A stretch of 7,052 bases of DNA from Candidatus Hydrogenedentota bacterium (GCA_029262095.1 JAJDAB010000075.1:1-7052), one strand, 5' to 3'. Counted from the stretch's first letter, positions 1 to 5,570 are shown. A program made the numbers and translations. Notes: a model not told the origin generated them from the letters alone.

Positions 1-395
1 CCATCGCCCACGACACATTCGTGTCCGACATGGGAACTCACCATGAACAAGCCGCCGTTGCCCACAACGGTAACCGTGTCCGCATCTTCTTCGCAGGTAA
101 CCGTACTCGCGTTTACCGTAACGAATTCGCGAAAGTGATTGTCATCGCCGATCGAGGTGCGGCCAGCGAAGTCGAGATTGTGCTTAAGATCTTGTGATAG
201 CGTGCCGATCTGCGCCGAACTTGAAAACCGGTTTCGTTCACCGATGACCGTGCGCCCTTCGATGACACAATGCGGCCCCACGACTGTATCCGCACCAATC
301 GTCACGTGTGGACCAATGATGCTATACGCTTGAACCTCGACACCGGCTGCCAACTCGGCAGTCGGATCGACTATGGCAGTGGGATGAATCTTCAT
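1..395 (-). CDS. lpxA: LpxA-like UDP-N-acetylglucosamine O-acyltransferase, N-terminal part (runs off the left edge)
   Basis: The 131 complete codons visible encode the left-handed beta-helix part of an LpxA-type acyltransferase, which transfers a hydroxyacyl chain from acyl carrier protein to UDP-GlcNAc as the first step of lipid A synthesis in the cytoplasm. Hexapeptide-type repeats begin near residue 3 (HPTAIVDPTAEL) and continue through IIGPHVTIG and VVGPHCVIEG. The family motif QDLKH is at 68-72 (K71), and SHVGHEC at 121-127 places H122 and H125 where E. coli LpxA has its catalytic His pair. The ATG start is supported by an in-frame TAA upstream with no other start codon between, and by the typical family N-terminus; no strong Shine-Dalgarno sequence is seen. 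Two oddities: the usual HRGT segment is replaced by NAST (95-98), and a few extra acidic residues follow it (CEEDAD, 101-106). The C-terminal helical domain lies outside the window. LpxD is a less likely alternative, because LpxD carries an extra N-terminal domain absent here. Confidence 0.88.
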   Translation of the reverse strand, partial: MKIHPTAIVDPTAELAAGVEVQAYSIIGPHVTIGADTVVGPHCVIEGRTVIGERNRFSSSAQIGTLSQDLKHNLDFAGRTSIGDDNHFREFVTVNASTVTCEEDADTVTVVGNGGLFMVSSHVGHECVVGD

Positions 396-443
396 GAAAA
401 CCGTTGCACCGCGCCAGCTGCCCCCAACTGGATGACTGCGGCC

Positions 444-902
444 TTAGTCCCGAGAATCGGGTGTACCCCCCGCAGCCGCCAGCCGCTTATTCGCTTCCCG
501 AATACGATCACTCATCACCCCAACGATATTCAACAACATTCGAATTGAAATCCGTTTGGTCATGAGCTTCTGAAACGCCGTCTCACTCAACACAAACAAT
601 TGCGATCGCTCCGCCGCTACCGCTGTCGCACTTCGGGGCTCGTTATTGATGAGCGCCATTTCACCGAACATGTCTCCGGATCGCAACGTCGCAATCTTTT
701 TCTTTCCCGAGTACAAGTCGATCATACCCGCGAGTACTACATACATCTGGTTTCCCGTAGTGCCCTCGTAGAAAATGACGGTGTCCTTGTCCTCAACTTG
801 CGTCATGCCCTTCGAGAAAATTTTGTGGACGTCTTCCGGTGACACACCCTTAAACAACGGAATGCGCTGAGCGAGATTTGCGTATTTGACCGTATCGGAC
901 AT
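444..902 (-). CDS. Stand-alone cyclic-nucleotide-binding domain protein
   Basis: This 152-residue protein is essentially one cyclic-nucleotide-binding domain of the CRP/PKA-regulatory type. The start (YANLAQRIPLFKGVSPED, about 7-24) is the usual N-terminal helix, followed by the beta-roll with FYEGTTGNQMYVVLAG (44-59). The phosphate-binding cassette is intact: F79-G80-E81-M82-A83-L84 and P89-R90-S91-A92. The Glu and Arg that contact ribose and cyclic phosphate are present, so binding of cAMP or cGMP is plausible from family knowledge. Helices at about 107-143 follow, and no helix-turn-helix or catalytic domain is attached, so it is not a CRP-like DNA-binding regulator as it stands. There is no signal peptide or membrane segment. 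The ATG has an AGG 7 nt upstream. The gene starts 18 bp after the EIIA-zinc-ribbon gene and ends 48 bp before lpxA, suggesting a shared transcript. The partner or effector is unknown. Confidence 0.9.
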   Translation of the reverse strand: MSDTVKYANLAQRIPLFKGVSPEDVHKIFSKGMTQVEDKDTVIFYEGTTGNQMYVVLAGMIDLYSGKKKIATLRSGDMFGEMALINNEPRSATAVAAERSQLFVLSETAFQKLMTKRISIRMLLNIVGVMSDRIREANKRLAAAGGTPDSRD

Positions 903-920
903 GCTGTAGCCTAGGTACGG

Positions 921-1751
921 TTACACGACGTAGATGAATCGGCTGCAATTTGTGCACATGTGTATGTGGTCCGGATCGAGGCGAACTTCCTGGACGAACT
1001 TTGTTGCCAACTTCATGAAACAACCTTGGCATGTATCGCCTTCAACCGGAACCAACGCGGGCGGACGCCCCTTCAGGAGGCGGTCATAATGGTGAAGAAT
1101 CCGCGGATCGACCAATGATCGGATATTTGCGATTCGGTCGTTTATGTTTTTCTTTCCGCTTCGGGCCGTCGCGAGCATTTCGCCACATAGCTGCAGCCTC
1201 GCCAGGAGAATCATGTCTGCATGGGTGTCTTGTACATTCTTCAACCCGGGGTCGGCTGCGATTGCCTCGCCCGGATTCTCATGCCGTTCCGTAAATGACT
1301 CGGACGCCGCTTCGAGCAGCGCGAATATATCCTCCGCACCGTCCGTCGTCATCATCGCCTGGCGGTGCTCGTCATCACCGAGCAGCTTGGCCACCGTCGC
1401 AACAAAATTCAGGTAGGTCGTCTGTTCAATCGGCGGGTAACAAATTAGAAAGACTAGATGCACTGGCTTCCGGTCGACCGCCATAAAATCCAAACCGTCC
1501 GGTTTACGTCCAACGGCGCAGACCAACGATTTCAGACCGGCGACCCGTGCATGAGGCACCGCTACCCCGTTGCCGATTCCAGTGCTTTCCGTCACTTCCC
1601 GCGCCATGATCTGGTCCAACGCAGGCCCCACATTCTTCAACCGCCGTTTTTCGAAGAGCAGGTGAGTCAGCTCTTTTAGTGCGTCCGCTTTTGTTGACGC
1701 CGCCAAATCGGTTACCACACATGACTTAGTAATATATTTCGTTAGATTCAT
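921..1751 (-). CDS. PTS EIIA (PtsN/fructose-type) domain fused to a C-terminal C4 zinc ribbon
   Basis: This is a 276-residue two-domain protein. Residues 1-150 are an EIIA domain of the fructose/nitrogen-PTS type, with the signature TGIGNGVAVPHAR around H67, the expected phospho-acceptor histidine. Residues 151-175 look like a linker. Residues 176-276 match the C-terminal part of the C4 zinc-ribbon family once called DUF164 (zf-RING_7): a helical stretch, then DPRILHHYDRLLKGRP, then VPVEGDTCQGC and HMCTNCSRFIYV, with the four zinc ligands at C241, C244, C266 and C269. E. coli PtsN is about 163 residues, so the tail is a real extension. No EIIB, EIIC, HPr or EI gene is in the window, which favours a regulatory over a sugar-transport role. 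The reading frame is continuous through both domains. The ATG has AGGA 9 nt upstream. The gene sits between the 61-codon ORF (102-bp gap) and the cyclic-nucleotide-binding gene (18-bp gap). The domain calls are secure; the function of the fusion is not known. Confidence 0.9.
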   Translation of the reverse strand: MNLTKYITKSCVVTDLAASTKADALKELTHLLFEKRRLKNVGPALDQIMAREVTESTGIGNGVAVPHARVAGLKSLVCAVGRKPDGLDFMAVDRKPVHLVFLICYPPIEQTTYLNFVATVAKLLGDDEHRQAMMTTDGAEDIFALLEAASESFTERHENPGEAIAADPGLKNVQDTHADMILLARLQLCGEMLATARSGKKNINDRIANIRSLVDPRILHHYDRLLKGRPPALVPVEGDTCQGCFMKLATKFVQEVRLDPDHIHMCTNCSRFIYVV

Positions 1752-1853
1752 TCAATACTTTCCTGTCCTCGCGAAACTACCGTAGTGTAGCACAGCCGAA
1801 TCCGCCGGACTACCGAAAAGCGATGTCTCGATTCATAGGTACGACCCAAGCCA

Positions 1854-2039
1854 TCAATACCAAATCGACGTAATCACGACCGGCTCCTCGGACTGCACGT
1901 CCCGAGCGGGCGAGATGCCACAGGATTGGGTAACGAGCTTCGGCTCGACGTTGTGATCTTCGATCCATTTGTTGATGTTATCGTCCATATGGTGCAACGT
2001 GTCGATTCCAACTTTACTTACGAACGTCTGTACCCGCAT
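1854..2039 (-). CDS. Small conserved-looking protein of unknown function (61 aa)
   Basis: I do not recognise a named family with certainty. The ORF starts 3 bp after the aroK stop codon and has a near-ideal Shine-Dalgarno (AAAGGAG, 2047-2053) 7 nt before its ATG, inside the end of aroK, so translation coupled to aroK is likely. The sequence suggests a compact cytoplasmic beta-alpha-beta-beta protein: a strand (VQTFV, 3-7), an amphipathic helix with acidic and His residues (about 12-29, LHHMDDNINKWIEDH), a strand (PKLVTQSC, 33-40), a polar loop, and a hydrophobic C-terminal strand ending EPVVITSIWY. It has no signal peptide, membrane segment or CXXC motif. The plan of strand, helix with an Asn-rich IN-W core, and an aromatic C-terminal strand faintly recalls the small Cse60-like spore proteins of Firmicutes; that is memory of a pattern and not a homology claim. 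Confidence 0.78.
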   Translation of the reverse strand: MRVQTFVSKVGIDTLHHMDDNINKWIEDHNVEPKLVTQSCGISPARDVQSEEPVVITSIWY

Positions 2040-2042
2040 GGT

Positions 2043-2576
2043 TTAACTCCTTTCGCCATTACCGCTACTTCGCTGATTGAGCAACATCACTACGCGCGCG
2101 GCAATTTCGTCCGGCGTACGGCCATCTGTTGCCACGCGATGGTCAGACGCCGCCTCGTACAGTGGCGTTCGCTTCGCCAGAACCGCGCCGATCTCATCCG
2201 CAAACGACTGGGTGCCCGTTAACGAAGGCCGATTTTGGCTGTCGCCAATGCGATCCCGAATAGTCTCCACGGATGCTTGCAGCCAGAATACCACGCCGTT
2301 TGCCCGCAATGACGCCACATTTTCCGGTCGCGTCACCACGCCACCGCCTGTGTCAATCACCGCTTCATCCAGTTGGCCGGCCGCACGCACAATTTCGGAC
2401 TCGATATCCCGGAAAGCGTCCCAACCGTTCGCGGCCACAAAACCCGAAATCGGCTCGCCTAGCCGTCGTTCGATTTCCAAATCCGTGTGAAAAGGCGTCG
2501 CCCCCAACGCACCCGCCACCAAATCGGCCACGGTCGATTTCCCCGTGCCTCGGTATCCGATCAACACGACATTCAC
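2043..2576 (-). CDS. aroK: Shikimate kinase
   Basis: Phosphorylates shikimate to shikimate 3-phosphate with ATP, the fifth step of the chorismate pathway leading to aromatic amino acids; cytoplasmic. Counting from the preferred start, the P-loop GYRGTGKST is at residues 7-15, a D-L-E shikimate-binding region (TDLEIERRLG) follows, then FRDIESE, the DTGGGVV loop, the lid Arg in NRPSLTG, and the C-terminal RTPLYEAASD motif. All expected family elements are present. The preferred start is GTG at 2576, with GAGG 8 nt upstream, giving 177 residues and a normal short N-terminus (MNVVLIG). A second in-frame GTG at 2606 would add 10 residues (187 aa) but lacks a convincing ribosome binding site. The gene lies 40 bp (or 10 bp with the longer start) after trpS and 3 bp before the 61-aa ORF. 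Pairing a tryptophanyl-tRNA synthetase with an aromatic-biosynthesis gene is a sensible metabolic neighbourhood. Confidence 0.95.
   Translation of the reverse strand: MNVVLIGYRGTGKSTVADLVAGALGATPFHTDLEIERRLGEPISGFVAANGWDAFRDIESEIVRAAGQLDEAVIDTGGGVVTRPENVASLRANGVVFWLQASVETIRDRIGDSQNRPSLTGTQSFADEIGAVLAKRTPLYEAASDHRVATDGRTPDEIAARVVMLLNQRSSGNGERS
2047..2053 (-). promoter_or_regulatory. Strong ribosome binding site for the 61-aa ORF
   Basis: On the minus strand this reads AAAGGAG with 7 nt to the ATG at 2039. It lies within the last codons and stop region of aroK. It is the best Shine-Dalgarno match in the window and is the main reason to accept the small ORF as a real gene. Confidence 0.8.
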
Positions 2577-2584
2577 GCTTGGAG

Positions 2585-2588
2585 CCTC
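2585..2588 (-). promoter_or_regulatory. Ribosome binding site favouring the shorter aroK start
   Basis: GAGG on the minus strand, 8 nt before the GTG at 2576. The upstream GTG at 2606 has no comparable purine tract, so this site favours the 177-residue product. Confidence 0.5.
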
Positions 2589-2616
2589 GTGCGGATTTTG
2601 ACGCACGTAACCAACG

Positions 2617-3627
2617 TCATCGGCCCCGCTGAATAAATCCGATTTTGCGGTATACCTTGCTCATCGTCTTACGTCCGCGGCGAAAGGCGTGTTCGGCGCC
2701 GTCATTCAACAACTGCTCCAAATCTGATTTGCTCGATCGAATATCGTTGTACCGTTCCTGCACCGGCTTCAAGAACTCCACGACAATCTCCGCCAAGTCT
2801 TCTTTGAATTGCGCGTACCCTTTGCCCGCGTACCGGTCCGTAATCACTTCGTACGAATCGCCCGAAATCGCACTATGGATCGATACCAGATTCGTAATCC
2901 CCGGACGCGATTCGTCGTAGGCTACTTCGGCACCTGAGTCGGTCACGGCCCGCTTAATCTTGTTCCTCGCAACATCCGGCGGATCGAGCAGCCCGATGTA
3001 ATTCCGCGGATTCACGTCCGATTTCGACATCTTGGCAGTTGGATCTTGCAGGCTCATCACCCGCGCACCCACCGGCGGGATATAGGGTTCAGGCACGCGG
3101 AACGTCTCGCCGAACTCGTTGTTGAATCGTTCGGCGATGTCGCGCGTCAATTCAAGATGTTGTTTTTGGTCCGCGCCTACCGGCACCAAGTCCGCCTGGT
3201 AAAGCAGAATGTCTGCAGCCATCAACACGGGATAGGTGAACAACCCGGCATTCACGTTCTCTTCATGCCGTTTGGACTTGTCCTTGAACTGCGTCATCCG
3301 GTTCAACTCGCCCATGTAGGTGAAGCAGTTCAACACCCACATCAATTCGGCATGCGATGGTACATGCGATTGCACAAACACGGTGCTCTTCTTCGGGTCG
3401 ATGCCGCAGGCCAAGTACAACGCAATAAAATCGAAGCACCGACTACGCAGGTCCGCCGGTTTCTGGCGTACCGTAATTGCGTGCATATCCACCAGCACGA
3501 ACAAACACTCATACTCGTCCTGCAAGCGCACCCAGTTCTTCAGCGCACCGATATAGTTCCCGATCATCAAATTGCCAGAGGGCTGAATGCCGCTCAGGAG
3601 GACGGGTTTGGACTTCGTATCGTTCAT
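2617..3627 (-). CDS. trpS: Tryptophanyl-tRNA synthetase
   Basis: Charges tRNA-Trp with tryptophan using ATP; a class I aminoacyl-tRNA synthetase acting in the cytoplasm as a homodimer. The 336-residue product matches the usual bacterial length (about 330-340). The N-terminal GIQPSGNLMIGNYIGA (13-28) is the TrpRS form of the HIGH motif, the DMHA block is at 47-50, AADILLYQADLVPVGADQKQH is at about 137-157, and the KMSKS loop is intact at 199-203 (AKMSKSDVN). The C-terminal anticodon-binding helical region is complete. The ATG start gives the standard N-terminus; the ribosome binding site is weak (GGTG). A 146-bp gap separates it from the upstream crotonase gene and holds a perfect inverted repeat and a possible -10 element, so trpS probably starts a transcript with aroK and the small ORF. 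I see no Trp-codon leader peptide upstream. Confidence 0.97.
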   Translation of the reverse strand: MNDTKSKPVLLSGIQPSGNLMIGNYIGALKNWVRLQDEYECLFVLVDMHAITVRQKPADLRSRCFDFIALYLACGIDPKKSTVFVQSHVPSHAELMWVLNCFTYMGELNRMTQFKDKSKRHEENVNAGLFTYPVLMAADILLYQADLVPVGADQKQHLELTRDIAERFNNEFGETFRVPEPYIPPVGARVMSLQDPTAKMSKSDVNPRNYIGLLDPPDVARNKIKRAVTDSGAEVAYDESRPGITNLVSIHSAISGDSYEVITDRYAGKGYAQFKEDLAEIVVEFLKPVQERYNDIRSSKSDLEQLLNDGAEHAFRRGRKTMSKVYRKIGFIQRGR

Positions 3628-3680
3628 TACACCACTACGTCAAAGAGGGATATCAATGGGAACGCCCCGAGAAGAACTCC

Positions 3681-3709
3681 ATAATACGTTCTTTCTTTTG
3701 GGGAAGAAA
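3681..3709 (-). promoter_or_regulatory. Possible promoter for trpS-aroK-small ORF
   Basis: The minus strand reads TATTAT at 3686-3681, five of six matches to the -10 consensus, about 54 nt before the trpS ATG. With a 17-nt spacer the -35 position would be TTTCTT (3709-3704), a poor match. The spacer and -35 lie inside the perfect inverted repeat 3686-3715, so a repressor or activator bound there would overlap the polymerase. This is a weak prediction. Confidence 0.25.
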
Positions 3710-3715
3710 GAACGT
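3686..3715. repeat. Perfect inverted repeat, 12-bp arms, 6-nt loop
   Basis: Arms ACGTTCTTTCTT (3686-3697) and AAGAAAGAACGT (3704-3715) are exact reverse complements around TTGGGG. It lies between the crotonase stop and the trpS start. Neither side is followed by a T-tract in the direction of transcription, and the stem is AT-rich, so it does not look like a standard Rho-independent terminator. It could be a protein-binding operator, an RNA hairpin in a transcript reading through from the crotonase gene, or a copy of a dispersed repeat. The repeat itself is read directly; its role is open. Confidence 0.85.
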
Positions 3716-3773
3716 CGATCGATTGCCGAACCGCCGAGGCCAAATTGCACGCCAGCGTCTTCGCAATTACGAG

Positions 3774-4601
3774 TTAGTCGCCCTTGAACACCGGATCCCG
3801 TTTTTCCATAAATGCAGTTACCGCTTCGACCAGATCGTTCGTCCGTAGTCGCGACGCGTTCCACTGAGCGACGTAGTCGAGCCCTTCCTCGGTCGAATGT
3901 TCTTCTGAGTATTGGAGAACCTGTTTTACGCCCTGCACTGTTAACGGGGAATTCCCTGCAATTTCTGAGGCCATTTCGCGTGCGCCAATGAGCATCGCAT
4001 CTTTGTCCGAATAGACTTCGTTCACCAGTTGGAATTGCAGCGCACGATTCGCGGGTATGCGTTTACCCGTATACGCCATTTCGCGCGCGAACCCTTTGCC
4101 GACCAAATCGGTAATACGCTGTAACGTCCCTACGTCGGCGACGATTGCGATCTTTGTTTCCTGAATGCCGAACGTTGCATCCTCCGTGCATACCCGAATG
4201 TCGCACGCCGTCGTGAGGTCGACTCCGCCGCCGATGCAATGGCCGTGAACCGCGGCAATCACCGGCTTGCGGCAACGCTCAATCGCGGTAAAGCAATCCT
4301 GTAACTCGAGCACGTGCCGATATAGATCATCGCTGCGGCGCCCTTGACTCGCTTCGCCGTTGCCGCCAGCGAGGATGCCGGTCGATGCTTCCTTCAGGTC
4401 GAGTCCCGCTGTGAACAACCGACCCTCGGCCCACATCACGACGACGCGGATTTCCGGATCGGCGTCGAGTTCTTCGAATGCGCGTTTGATCTCATGAAAG
4501 AACACCTTCGCCATCACGTTTAAACGATCCGGATTGTTCAACACCACTTCCGCAACGTGATCGTTGCGATCGATACGGATTACCGTGTATTCGTCAGACA
4601 T
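3774..4601 (-). CDS. Crotonase-family protein, probable delta(3,5)-delta(2,4)-dienoyl-CoA isomerase
   Basis: A 275-residue enoyl-CoA hydratase/isomerase superfamily protein. The oxyanion-hole segments are FTAGLDLKEAS (63-73) and AAVHGHCIGGGVDL (116-129). The closest relative I can recall is eukaryotic ECH1, which shifts a 3,5-diene to a 2,4-diene during degradation of unsaturated fatty acids with odd-numbered double bonds. The three acidic residues important there correspond to D128, E148 and D156, with the same spacing (20 and 8 residues). The block VADVGTLQRITDLVG and the later YVAQWNASRLRTNDLVEAV also match that subfamily. Ordinary enoyl-CoA hydratases have Glu rather than Asp at the D128 position. 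There is no peroxisomal or mitochondrial targeting sequence, as expected for a bacterium. The start has AAAAGG 7 nt upstream of the ATG. The gene follows the DUF1080 gene by 45 bp. The superfamily is certain; the exact substrate is an inference. Confidence 0.9.
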   Translation of the reverse strand: MSDEYTVIRIDRNDHVAEVVLNNPDRLNVMAKVFFHEIKRAFEELDADPEIRVVVMWAEGRLFTAGLDLKEASTGILAGGNGEASQGRRSDDLYRHVLELQDCFTAIERCRKPVIAAVHGHCIGGGVDLTTACDIRVCTEDATFGIQETKIAIVADVGTLQRITDLVGKGFAREMAYTGKRIPANRALQFQLVNEVYSDKDAMLIGAREMASEIAGNSPLTVQGVKQVLQYSEEHSTEEGLDYVAQWNASRLRTNDLVEAVTAFMEKRDPVFKGD

Positions 4602-4626
4602 GCCAATACCTTTTCGGTTTGTTTAG

Positions 4627-4650
4627 CTAGTGATCAAGCCGGATCGCTAG
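4627..4650. repeat. Imperfect inverted repeat spanning the DUF1080 stop codon
   Basis: Arms CTAGTGATC (4627-4635) and GATCGCTAG (4642-4650) pair over 9 bp with one non-Watson-Crick position, around AAGCCG. The right arm contains the TAG stop of the DUF1080 gene. On the minus-strand transcript the odd position is a C-A mismatch, and no T-run follows, so it is at most a weak attenuator or an RNA-processing hairpin between the DUF1080 and crotonase genes. It could also be chance. Confidence 0.45.
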
Positions 4651-5426
4651 GGTTCAAGGACTAGCAACTCCACTTTCCGGAATTGCACCGGATGACTTTC
4701 CGACTGCAACGAGATGTATCCGCTGCTCAACCTTACGTCATCACCCTTCAATAGCGGTTTCGCGTCTTTGTCCTTCGGGTCGAGCTGCGGTTTTTCGTAT
4801 TCGAGCACCAATTCGCCGTTCACGTAGTGCTTGATGCTGTCGCCGCCGCGCACTTCGATTTCTGCGACGACCCATTGATCACCATGAAAGGTCTTGGACG
4901 TCGAATTGTTGCAGTGGCGCTTCACCAACGCGCCTTCCATCTCAATGTGCGTGCCCGGCGAACACACATTGCACGTCGGCCGATCATTTGTGCCGTCACC
5001 GCCTAGAAACTGCGTCTCGATCGACACCGGAAACTCCTGGTCTTTCGTCATCGACGCCGGGTCTTGGCAATGCAACATCACGCCGCTATTCCGAATCGCC
5101 CAACCCGGACCACCCGGCGCCTGTTCACCAATAAACCGATGCTCAATGCGCAGCCGGTAATGGCTGTACGGCGTCTTGTAGAAAAGGTGGCCGAACTTAT
5201 TATCAAAGGATTCGTACTCGTCGTAGGAAACGGTAATCATGCCGCCTTCGACCCGGAAAGTGTCGGCAAAATTATCTCCGAACTCATACCCCCGAATCTT
5301 CGGCGACCACCCGTCGAGGTCTTTACCGTTAAAAAGAGAAATCCACTCCTCGCCAATAGCCGTCGTGGCGAATAAACCAACCGCCGCACAAACAACCAAT
5401 CTGCCCAATACCGCAGTGCTCGTCAT
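4647..5426 (-). CDS. Secreted DUF1080 protein (3-keto-disaccharide hydrolase-like)
   Basis: A 259-residue exported protein. Residues 1-25 form a signal peptide: a short Arg-containing n-region, a hydrophobic core VVCAAVGLFATTA, and a likely cleavage after AIG before EEW. The mature part opens with the DUF1080 hallmark WISLFNGKDLDGW (28-40) and has the beta-sandwich layout of the family (a LamG/concanavalin-like fold): VEGGMITV, YRLRIEHRF, NSGVMLHC (113-120), SIETQFLGG, HGDQWVVAEIEV (181-192), HYVNGELVLEY (200-210), and a last strand GYISLQSESHPVQFRKVEL. Members include hydrolases of 3-keto-glycosides, and many are periplasmic or envelope proteins in Planctomycetota-like bacteria. Cys at 120, 152, 155 and 172 may form disulfides after export. 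The ATG has AGGGAG 10 nt upstream. It is divergent from the Gfo/Idh/MocA gene, a common partner in 3-keto-sugar metabolism. The family is secure; the substrate is not shown. Confidence 0.92.
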   Translation of the reverse strand: MTSTAVLGRLVVCAAVGLFATTAIGEEWISLFNGKDLDGWSPKIRGYEFGDNFADTFRVEGGMITVSYDEYESFDNKFGHLFYKTPYSHYRLRIEHRFIGEQAPGGPGWAIRNSGVMLHCQDPASMTKDQEFPVSIETQFLGGDGTNDRPTCNVCSPGTHIEMEGALVKRHCNNSTSKTFHGDQWVVAEIEVRGGDSIKHYVNGELVLEYEKPQLDPKDKDAKPLLKGDDVRLSSGYISLQSESHPVQFRKVELLVLEP

Positions 5427-5459
5427 GATGTAAATACTCCCTGAATCAACCCAGATGCC

Positions 5460-5480
5460 GTCACGCTATCCCAGCGTAAC
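5460..5480. promoter_or_regulatory. Inverted repeat in the divergent intergenic region (operator candidate)
   Basis: Arms GTCACGCT (5460-5467) and AGCGTAAC (5473-5480) pair over 8 bp with one mismatch around ATCCC; the inner 5 bp are exact. It lies 34 bp upstream of the DUF1080 start and 91 bp upstream of the oxidoreductase start, so it is suitably placed for a regulator of either gene. It is suggestive only. Confidence 0.35.
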
Positions 5481-5535
5481 GCACGGACGCAAGCCCGCAA
5501 TAAAGTCTATCGACGACGCCAATGGCAGACTGATA

Positions 5536-5548
5536 CGATTCACAATCG
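5536..5548. promoter_or_regulatory. Short perfect palindrome upstream of the oxidoreductase gene (operator candidate)
   Basis: CGATT-CAC-AATCG has exact 5-bp arms and ends 22 bp before the ATG at 5571. It overlaps the only -10-like hexamer I see for that gene (TACGAT, 5534-5539, with a weak TCGACG at 5510-5515, 18-nt spacer). A regulator bound there could block transcription. The half sites are short enough to arise by chance. Confidence 0.3.
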
Positions 5549-5570
5549 GTTATCCACGCAGGAGGCACCC

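Noticed and set aside
1752..1853. Gap between the 61-aa ORF and the EIIA gene examined for a terminator or promoter
   Set aside because: No convincing stem with a T-tract and no good -35/-10 pair was found; only the EIIA ribosome binding site (1761-1764) stands out.
2077..2490. Plus-strand ORF of 137 codons opposite aroK
   Set aside because: It is antisense to the intact shikimate kinase, with a Ser/Arg-rich product typical of shadow frames.
3046..3684. Plus-strand ORF of 212 codons opposite trpS
   Set aside because: It overlaps the certain trpS gene, is rich in His, Arg and Gln, and shows no domain. It is a shadow of the trpS codon pattern.
3743..3768. AATTGC/GCAATT inverted repeat just after the crotonase stop, considered as a terminator
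   Set aside because: The arms are only 6 bp and AT-rich, the loop is 14 nt, and only three Ts follow on the minus strand. This is too weak to call.
3628..3773. Trp leader peptide, attenuator or T-box upstream of trpS
   Set aside because: The only short ORF (starting at 3682, nine codons) has no Trp codon. No recognisable T-box sequence or alternative terminator hairpin with a T-tract is present.
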